DNA of 64,000 nucleotides, from the NCBI GenBank assembly GCA_038380435.1, contig JAWZYU010000004.1, positions 23,968,001 through 24,032,000 of the forward strand, written 5' to 3'. Below are positions 57,201 to 64,000 of the stretch, in pieces; the first letter of the stretch is position 1; every line of letters starts with the position of its first letter. Origin of the DNA: Ryuthela nishihirai. Its lineage: Eukaryota; Arthropoda; Arachnida; Araneae; Heptathelidae. Below the pieces are notes generated by a model. The model made no database searches and was not told the DNA's origin. It saw only the letters and a program-made list of their open reading frames with translations. Made by a program: the position numbers and the translations under genes.

Positions 57201-57616
57201 GCTCAACTCATACGAGCACGATCATCAGCTTTTATACCCATGTTGCTCAAGTGTCATGTGATCTGACATGGCTGGGCATATGCATACCACATGTTAAGGA
57301 GATTCCAAGTAGCAGGTAAGGGTGGTATATCAATGTTACATATACAGTTACGGTTTTTGTGAATAAGGAGCTTCTCTGCATATAGTAATTGATATTTTGT
57401 TTTTGATGCTGCTATTGCCTTGTATTCAATATTATCTACTTTTAAATTATTTTGTAGTATTGTTTGTGTTACAGCAGTATTTGGAATTCTTTTTTTAATG
57501 TCATTATTACAATGACATTAAAAAAAATTCCAAATGCTGCTCTAACACAAACAATACACATGACACTTGAGCGAGATGGGTATAAAAGCTGATGATTGCG
57601 CTTGTATGAGTTGAGC

Positions 57617-57650
57617 TTGAGGATGCCAATGACAGGTGGATTGGCGAAAC
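57617..57650 (+). ncRNA. Hammerhead-like core motif, right arm
   Basis: Same TTGAGGA / GCCAAT...ATTGGC / GAAAC arrangement on the plus strand, in the inverted arm. Stem II is preserved in both copies. The same U-for-C difference makes activity doubtful. Confidence 0.3.
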
Positions 57651-58310
57651 ACGTCGCTCCGCATGAAGTTATGGAGTTGATATTTTAATGTTTAACTTGT
57701 TAGGCTTAAATGTCCTTTTTTAAAAGTTAATATAAGTTCTTTTAAATGACTTGAATAAGCATGAATGTTGTGCAGCTTTTTGACCATCAGTACCAGTTAA
57801 TGCATAATGACATCAGTAATAAACAACAGAAAATAAGGACAGCCAAGTGATATCTACAAGCAACTGCTGAAAAAAGTATGACAAAGCTGACATCTAACAT
57901 CGAGGAATGTTGTCTACAAATATCGCAGCAGTGTGACTTACATCCGATGCTTCGATATCGACTTGTTGTTTTTCAACATCAAGTAGTATACATCAATAAG
58001 GACTGGTAAGCTAAGAAGTAAAAAATGGCCGATCACTGTGAACATCTGGCAGCCAATTCCATCATTGGGTAAAAGGTCGTCCTTAGCCGCTGTACCAGCC
58101 AAGTTTCCAGAAAACTGGTAACTATTTTTTGTCAATTTCTAAGTCTCCTTTATATAACAGTAAAGGAAAATAATGAGTTAAGACAATTATTTGTCAAATA
58201 ACAAAGTAAGCAGAGAGAGAAAGCCGAACTTGTAAGCACACATCATCCTTATATCGAGTTTTTTAAAATAATTTTGGTGTAATACAGCTTTTAATCGTGA
58301 ATTAAATAAT

Positions 58311-58818
58311 ACTTAAAGTAGCTGTGTTTTAATTGATTCATTCTTGCTATTTATTCATACTGTTTATCCAATATATATGTTTCATAGAATATAAATTCAT
58401 AAAAACAGCAAACTTACTTTCACAGACAAGACTTCCAATGCATCAAAACACTTAAAAAAAAACAACAAAAAAACTCAGTAATATTTTTTGACAGCATTCA
58501 AGAATGCAAAATTACAGTTTTTATAAGGGCATGATTATATATTTTTTTCATATTGTACATGTACAGTTTGAGAACTTTTGAATGAGGTTATCACTCATTG
58601 AAATTAAATATAAGGAATATCTGCTGTAATGACACACCGACAAGGATTAGTTAAATAAAAAAATTATAAACCAAACTTTTAAAATGCCCTTAAAGATGGA
58701 AAGCTCTTTAACATTTCATAAAACTAAAATGTTTTAAATCTTCCCATAACATTGGTGCTGTACAGCATTTTAATTGTCAAAGCTTGGGAGCATAGCTGGT
58801 AGTCACTGTTGCTATTGG
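58311..58818. other. Unannotated intron stretch
   Basis: AT-rich, with no supported gene. Confidence 0.45.
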
Positions 58819-58905
58819 GGTGTCCAGAAAAAAATTTCATTTTTGCATTGTGCTCTTTCATGTAACTAATTTGCAAAGTTTCAGCAGGATAGGTTGTTGA
58901 TGTTG

Positions 58906-59273
58906 GTTTTCCTCTGAGGGGCACTTTTTTGCACACAATGGACTAAATGGCCAGGTCACAAGGACCCCAAGAGCTCAGAGAAGGGGACCCACTGGAATGG
59001 CTGTTGGGAGACAGATGATAGCCTCCCATCAAGGCCATCCAGCATGTTCTTTAACATGCACAGGATATGGCTCTCCCACACACTGGGCCATGGCTTAATG
59101 TTTCATCCAACAGACGGCAGCCTTTCCAAGCCCATCGGTGTCCCCTACTGACTGTGGGTAGGGCTGGGAGTTTTACGGAGATAAATCTCAACACTGACCC
59201 AGCTGGGACTCAAACCTGGGAAATGCAGATTACGAGCCTGGCACACTAACAACTGAGCCACCACCACCTCATC
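58906..59273 (-). mobile_element. SINE-C inside the mariner element
   Basis: Flanks GTTGATGTTG (58896-58905) and GTCGATGTTG (59274-59283) match at 9 of 10. Minus strand: GGTGGCTCAGTTGTTAGTGT head, core GCATGTTAAAGAACATGCTG, end AGGAAAACC. Confidence 0.88.
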
Positions 59274-59399
59274 GTCGATGTTGCAGATCATATAAAAGCT
59301 CGTTGCATGGGGAACTCATTCATATGTGGTACATATGTTTGAAACATGCGTTGAACGCTTATTGCATTGTACAGAAGCCCACAAAGTTTCAAATCTTAG

Positions 59400-60230
59400 T
59401 TCTATTGTGTCATTACTGAATGCAGAGGTTTAAAGTGGCTGAAGTAGTTGGGGAAAAAATAAACAAAGGCAAAGGTGTTGTGGTCACTCAGGCAGTATAA
59501 ATATGGTTCAAGAAGTTTGCTACTGGCGTCATAAGCTTGGAGAGAAAGAAAGGTCCTCTGTGATTGATTCAGGCACCCTGCTCATGCCTGTTGAAGCAAA
59601 TCCACCAACACCTGCAAATTCTCAGCGGAACTGGACATTTCCAAAACCATTTCTGACCTACATGCTTAGAAAGGTCATGCTGTGTATTTGGTGGAATTTG
59701 AGGGTGTGATCCATTGAGCTTGTTCCAAATGGCTGGGCTATCAATTCCAAACTGTATTCTGAGAACTGGATCAGATGTACGACAAACTGAAGCAGCAGTA
59801 CCTTTGCATTAGTCAACTGAAATCCGGCACTGCTTCAACAGGACAATGACACATACTGCCATTTGGACCCAGGTAAAACTTCACGAATGTGATGGAATTG
59901 AGATCCCGCCACACCCAGTGTCCCACCACACCCACACTCCAACCTCATCAAGCCATTTCAACGTTTTATATTAATATCCAAAATTACCTGTACCTTGGCT
60001 TTACTGTAACCCCCTGCATGAAATAAATTATTATTATCTGTTTCGGGAGATGGTGCATTTTCTCTGTAGTAAGCACTTCACTTCAAAGGATTTGGATAAG
60101 GTCAAACACAGGTTTCAAGAGTTCTTCACCTCTAAGTTAAAGTCCTGGTGCTATGCCAGGATTGAACATTTCGCAGAAAATTGGGTGCAAACTCTTGAAC
60201 ACGATGGTGCTTGTTTTGAAATATAAGCAT
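59400..60230 (+). pseudogene. Mariner-type transposase, heavily decayed
   Basis: Traces in different frames: KVMLCIWWNLRV (near 59675), ELVPNGWAINSKLY, QQDNDTYCHLD (in place of the usual QDNARPH, catalytic region), and a C-terminal part with FREMVHFLCSKHFTSKDLDK and VQTLEHDGACFEI (60045-60225), which matches the end of mariner proteins. Stops are many. Confidence 0.75.
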
Positions 60231-60465
60231 TGATTGTTACAAGGTTCTGAGTAAGTACATTTCTATGTCAGACAGGCAATTTTTTTCTGGATATGCTATA
60301 GTACAACAAAACTTAAAACTTTTCAAAAAATTGAAATTTCCATTTGAATTTTTTTTTACATATATCTTGTAAAAATACACAATTGCAGCTTAAAAATATT
60401 CCTTGCACGTTCAGTTTCGTTCATATGTTATTAAGTGACATCATGAATATTCTCTTCCAAAGAGC

Positions 60466-60730
60466 TATGTACCAGTATCCAGTGATGATGCACAGAACTA
60501 GCCAGGTCTAGCACCTAATGTCTGACCCCCACCTTCTCATGATGCAGGCTGTTAGTACCTTTCAAAAGAGATATTCCCTTTTGGAAAGGAAAGGCTGCCA
60601 TATCAGTGTAGCCTACTGAACTGGTCATCAATGGTCACTTTTTTCTCTTTTTTTTTTATGCCCTGCTGAAGAGTGGTCAACTTCACAGGCTCCTGGTGCT
60701 CCATTTATACCTACTAGACTGGAATATAAA
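60466..60730 (+). mobile_element. LINE-1f, piece of 5' region
   Basis: GAGCTATGTACCAGTATCCA, TTTCAAAAGAGATATTCCCT, GGTCACTTTTTTCTCTTTTT and AGAGTGGTCAACTTCACAGG match the start of the variant copy at 45733. It is cut before the rest, which resumes at 61304 after two SINEs. Confidence 0.8.
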
Positions 60731-60867
60731 CATGAAACTCATAATTTTTTTTAAAATGAAATTTTTCTAGAGGGAAGAGGGGGGGGGGACCCTTCCCGAT
60801 ATTTGTTCTCCCATACAAGGACTTATTTCCATGCTAAGAAAGTCCAACTTGTCCTAAAAACTCCCAG

Positions 60868-61008
60868 TGGCTGAATGGTTAACATGCTGGGCTACAGATC
60901 AAAGAGACCTGGGTTCAAGCCCATGATAAGCATGGATGTTTCTCTATTTGTAGTCTGCTGAAGTCTCCTTCCTCATAGACCTCAGTCATATTGACTGTGA
61001 CAGGTTCC
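60868..61008 (+). mobile_element. SINE-B, 3'-truncated
   Basis: GTGGCTGAATGGTTAACATG and GACCTGGGTTCAAGCCC form the head; the body reaches GACAGGTTCCTG and then abruptly meets SINE-C sequence. Confidence 0.8.
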
Positions 61009-61303
61009 TGCACAAGGACCCCAAAGGCTCGGAGAAGGTTGGGGGAGCGTCCCATTGAAACAGCTGTTGGGAGACAGATGGTAGCCTCCTGTCAAGGCCA
61101 TCCAGTGTGTTCTTTAATGTGCACAGGGTATGGCTCTCCAGCACACGGTGCCATGGCTTAACATCCCATCTGACGGACGGCAGTCTTTCCAAGCCCATCG
61201 GTGTCCCCTACTAATTGTGAGCAGGGTGGGGAATTTTGTGGAGATAAATCTCAACACTGACCCAGCTGGGACTTGAACCTGGGAACTGCATATTACGAGC
61301 CTG
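61009..61303 (-). mobile_element. SINE-C, missing both extreme ends
   Basis: Minus strand from CAGGCTCGTAATATGCAGTT, through CACGGTGTGCTGGAGAGCC-like body and core GCACATTAAAGAACACACTG, to GGGGTCCTTGTG. The junction with the SINE-B before it has no target duplication, so this is a deletion or fusion. Confidence 0.8.
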
Positions 61304-62218
61304 GTTGCCAGCCCTAAGTGAACAGAAGCATGGGATACCTAATATCAGCTGTTGGATAATCCTGATCAGAGGCTATCACAGGTATCTGAATCCTTACTTA
61401 GCTAGTTAGCATCTTCAAACCTAAACTGGGGAAATGTGTCTCAGGCAGGTCATATGGCTCTTGAAATGATGCACTTGAAAAGGTGGTGTGTGAAGTTCTC
61501 ACCAGCTTTGGTTGCTTCAGCCTTTATCGGTGGGAGAACCTCAACCATCACTTAGGTAGTTGGGCATCACCGATCCTAAACTGGAGTAATGTGTCTCAGG
61601 AAGATCATATGGCTCTGAAAAGGTCCACTTGAAAAGGTGATGCTTGAAGTTCCTACCAACATCTCTGACTTCAGCCTTTAGTGGAAGAGCAACAGGCCTT
61701 TGACCCATGCCTGTGATCAGAGGGCTCTTTGATATTGTTGGCCCTACCTCTCTCAATAAACCAAGTTTCTTTAAAAATCCTACTAATCATTTTCTCTCTG
61801 CAGGTACGTCGAATGTGAAGATGTTACATGGAGATTATTTCTCTTGATGTACTCGTACAGGAATTCCAGCATTATAACCTAGATATTTTAGGCTTTCAAG
61901 AGACCAGATGGACAGGTAAAGGTGAGATACTTAATAACTTTAAATTTCTCTTTTCAGGGAAGGAGGATGGGAAGCATTTTGAAGGTGTAGGTTTGCTTCT
62001 CAGCAGACATGCCACTGATGCTCTTCTAGGATATGAATGAATTAATGAAAGATTTCTTACATCTAAATTTCAGACAAGCATTAAAGACTTAAATATCATC
62101 TGTTGTTGTGCTCCCACAGAGGACTGTGATGAGAACGGGAAGGATATGTTTTACCGCCAGCTTCAGGATATTCTAAATTCTGTGAAGGAAGGAGATATTT
62201 CTCTTGTGTACTAGGTGA
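61304..62218 (+). mobile_element. LINE-1f variant, 5' region and endonuclease start
   Basis: Contains the variant segment AAACTGG(A/G)G(T/A)AATGTGTCTC twice, in two 155-bp tandem units. The endonuclease start follows with VLVQEFQHYNLDILGFQETR, FSGKEDGKHFEGVGLLLSRH and QLQDILNSVKEGDIS. A stop at 62038, a stop before the GDFN motif and loss after 62218 end it. Confidence 0.82.
61396..61705. repeat. 155-bp tandem duplication in the LINE 5' region
   Basis: ATGTGTCTCAGG(C/A)AG(G/A)TCATATGGCTC recurs 155 bases apart, with GGTG(G/A)TG(T/C)(G/T)TGAAGTTC after it in both. The copy at 46190-46300 has this segment once. Confidence 0.8.
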
Positions 62219-62239
62219 CTACAAGAACTTCTATCCCCA

Positions 62240-62491
62240 TATCACAAACTGGGAAGAAGTATGTCTTTGAAAGTACATTTCTTAAGTTCTCATTTGGGTT
62301 TTTTTCCGGAAAACTGTGGTGCTGTGAGTGATGAGCATGGGGAACATTTCCATCAGGAAATTGCTACAATGAAAAAGAGTTATCAAGGAAGATGGAGCCC
62401 ATCAATGTTAGCAGATTACTGCTGCAATGTGATGTGTGATTCTCCTGATTTGGTATGTAAGCAGCAGGCAAAGTGGCATGGTGGTTGCTGA
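62240..62491 (+). pseudogene. Fragment of a conserved transposon-associated protein
   Basis: A 76-codon frame: MSLKVHFLSSHLGFFPENCG, then AVSDEHGEHFHQEIATMKKS and YQGRWSPSMLADYCC. The order KVHFLxSHLxFFPEN, SDExGExFHQ, YQGRWxxxMLADYCW recurs in many arthropod and other invertebrate genomes as the C-terminal part of a multi-copy protein of unknown role, probably of mobile origin. The expected W after YC is changed to C. Only this tail exists here, placed right at the broken end of a LINE. Identity is from motif memory. Confidence 0.6.
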
Positions 62492-63179
62492 AGATAGAGA
62501 TATGCAACCTTCAGCAAATGATGTAATATAGGTAAGTGACTGTCTCTCGAAAACAATTGCCAATCAAGCATTGTTGTTGTCATTTTCGTGTTTAATACCT
62601 TGATTTACATAAGAAATTGCTGTTTGCACTTCCAAAACATACCAAAGGTCAAAATTTGTTGTTTAATGTAATCTAAGTATTACCATGCTAAAAATAATTA
62701 CTTAGTGAATGTTATATTTTTTTTTGTTAGTGACAAAATTTTAAACTAGACAAGTAACATTGGTGTAAAACCCAATAAAATGGGCAGCATATGGGAGCAT
62801 TGAAACTTTATTTTAAAAAAAAACCTTTTTTTGTGCTAATTAATTTTTTATATTTACTGAGAAAAATATTACAGGTAAGAATAATTTTTGTTTAAAGTAG
62901 GAATTTGTTTCCACATTATTCAGAAAGGAATTTTCTTTCTATTCATATTCATTTAAATTATTATAGTGCATTAGTTTTTTAATAAATTTTTATTTGCTTT
63001 GCCACATTTGTTATTTTAATATATCACTTTGAAAAAGTCTTATTTAATAAACATCTCATTTTTGTTCAGTAGTCTATTTTAATAAAATCAAGAATTGAAT
63101 ACTGCTTAATTTTGTATTTAACACGTATTATTTCAATTCATTAGTTATTTTGCAAACTAGTTTTAAAGTTAGAGTTTAA
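62492..63179. other. Unannotated AT-rich stretch
   Basis: No gene, exon or repeat could be supported. Confidence 0.5.
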
Positions 63180-63300
63180 CATTGATATCAAATTTAGAGA
63201 AAAATTGTCTTGCTGGAGCCAGGTGGATATGAACCCATGATCTTTTAATAATATGTCAAGCTCTGACCACTGAGCTACCATCCACCAGTCAAGATCTTTT
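63180..63300 (-). mobile_element. SINE-A copy
   Basis: Minus strand: GGTGGATGGTAGCTCAGTGG as A-box region, GGTTCATATCCACC as B-box arm, then CAAGACAATTTTTCTCTAAA body. Confidence 0.8.
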
Positions 63301-63485
63301 CTATTTAATGATATAAACTTCCCTACCTTCAGTACACAATTCTAGTATCTGTATCACTGGAAGGCAATGTCTTCTCTGCTTACAAATAGCATCCCGAAGT
63401 AGATGACATTGTATGTTATGAGCATAATAATTCAATTAATAAATTCTTGATGTTTCTTCAGTTTAAATGTATCAAATTACCCTCA

Positions 63486-63560
63486 ACATTGATATCAAAT
63501 TTAGAGAAAAAATTGTTTTGAACCAGGTACGACAAGACATACTCCACCACTGAGTGAGTC
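63486..63560 (-). mobile_element. SINE-A fragment with internal deletion
   Basis: TTGATATCAAATTTAGAGAA on the plus strand is the SINE-A body in reverse, followed by AACCAGGTA and a piece of head (CCACTGAGTGAG). The middle of the head is lost. Confidence 0.6.
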
Positions 63561-63622
63561 GGCCAACAAAATAAGAATTTGAAAAGGAACTTTACAAGAA
63601 CTAGTAACACTGTTTCTTAAGC

Positions 63623-63925
63623 ATCCGAAAAACTCCCCACCCTGCCCATGGTCGGTACGGGACACCGATGGGCTTGGAAAGGCTGCCATCCATTGGATAG
63701 GATGTTTAGCCATGGCTCCATGTGCAGGAGAGCATACCCTGTGCATGTTAAAGAACATGCTCGATGGCCTTGACGGGAGGCTACCATCTGTCTCCCAACA
63801 GCTATTCCAGTGGGTCCCCTCCTCTAACCTTCTCTGAGCTTCGGGGTCCTTGTGACCTGGCCATTTAGCCCATGGTGTGCAAAAAAGTGCTGCTCAGAGG
63901 TAAAACAACCCAGCCCAACTCCTAA
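63623..63925 (+). mobile_element. SINE-C, 5'-truncated
   Basis: Begins inside the body (AACTCCCCACCCTGCCCATG) with no tRNA-like head, then core GTGCATGTTAAAGAACATGC and 3' end AAAACAACCCAGCCCAACTC. Confidence 0.85.
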
Positions 63926-64000
63926 ACATAGCACCAATACTTTATACAACTAATACTTTAATATTTGAAGATTTTATTTCGCTAGATAAATGTTAATTTG

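Larger units (their letters stand above)
56465..58310. repeat. Second large palindrome (1.85 kb)
   Basis: The left half from TTTAATTCATGATTAAAAGC is complementary to the right half ending GCTTTTAATCGTGAATTAAA. Matching blocks include ACTCGATATAAGGATGATGT (56522) with its inverse at 58238, a 65-codon frame (MTKNSYQFS...) present on both strands at 56681 and 58135, and the centre AATGTCATT/AATGACATT near 57500-57519. The left arm keeps about 215 bases (57258-57472) that are missing from the right. No TTAA or other target duplication was found, so the outer limits are approximate. Confidence 0.85.
58820..60290 (+). mobile_element. Mariner-type element, decayed, with a SINE-C inside
   Basis: Left end after a TA: TTGGGGTGTCCAGAAAAAAA; right end read inward from about 60290: GCATATCCAGAAAAAAATTG. 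The shared TCCAGAAAAAAATT and the transposase trace between them support one element. The sequence after the right end (AGTACAACAAAACTTAAAAC) resembles the palindrome family near 35375. Confidence 0.65.

Noticed and set aside
56681..58135. 65-codon frame conserved in both arms of the palindrome (56681-56878 plus, 57938-58135 minus) as a gene
   Set aside because: The conservation is explained by the inverted duplication; no promoter, splice or domain evidence.
1..64000. CRISPR arrays, operons, riboswitches, bacterial insertion sequences
   Set aside because: None present; the genes have eukaryotic features and the repeats are interspersed eukaryotic transposons without regularly spaced short repeats.

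Overview
The window is nuclear DNA of an animal, most likely an arthropod and possibly a chelicerate. That placement is inference: the sequence is AT-rich, two host genes show eukaryotic features (splice junctions, a SOCS box), and tRNA-derived SINEs and animal transposon families fill most of it. Nothing looks prokaryotic: no operons, ribosome-binding sites or CRISPR arrays.

Two host genes can be supported. (1) A single-exon SOCS-box protein with an ankyrin-like stretch lies on the minus strand at 5936-6979. (2) On the plus strand three short exons (32133-32301, 44197-44290, 56055-56142) join in phase and read like the N-terminal and coiled-coil part of pallidin, BLOC-1 subunit 6. Its introns are about 11.9 and 11.8 kb, and the 3' exons lie beyond the window.

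Region by region. 1-1149: the 5' end of an LTR retrotransposon on the minus strand (LTR, primer-binding site, start of a gag-like coiled-coil ORF running off the edge). 1535-5130: a tRNA-derived SINE cut by a complete but decayed BED-type hAT transposon with an exact 8-bp target duplication, followed by a second SINE in the opposite direction. 5936-6979: the SOCS-box gene. 8059-15307: a long minus-strand LINE, itself hit by a SINE and by a 1.7-kb hAT-ended element filled with degenerate tandem repeats, plus two copies of a ~390-bp SINE. 15541-20340: a second kind of LINE (RNase H part) split by a decayed ZMYM/TTF-type hAT transposon. 20497-31120: SINEs, a 3' LINE fragment and a nearly full-length plus-strand LINE. 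32133-56142: the pallidin gene, whose introns hold a decayed PIF/Harbinger element, a Tc1 element opened by a LINE which is opened by a 4.1-kb piggyBac-ended palindrome, a mariner-like element, a second TTAA-flanked relative of the palindrome with another Tc1 element inside it, and another nearly full-length LINE. 56465-58310: a second large palindrome. 58820-63925: a mariner remnant, LINE and SINE pieces, and a fragment of a conserved transposon-associated protein.

Labels used here are local. LINE-1f is the dominant AP-endonuclease/reverse-transcriptase LINE with a GAT-rich tail. SINE-A is the short tRNA SINE with an AAGACAATTTTTCCTCTAAA body. SINE-B is the tRNA SINE ending near AGCAGCTGCTTGAGG. 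SINE-C is the ~390-bp tRNA SINE with a GTGCACGTTAAAGAAC-type core. SINE-D is a minor tRNA-like repeat. None of the mobile elements seen has an intact protein-coding gene. The most unusual structures are the two giant palindromes, the tandem-repeat-filled hAT element, and the multi-level nest of insertions inside the pallidin intron.
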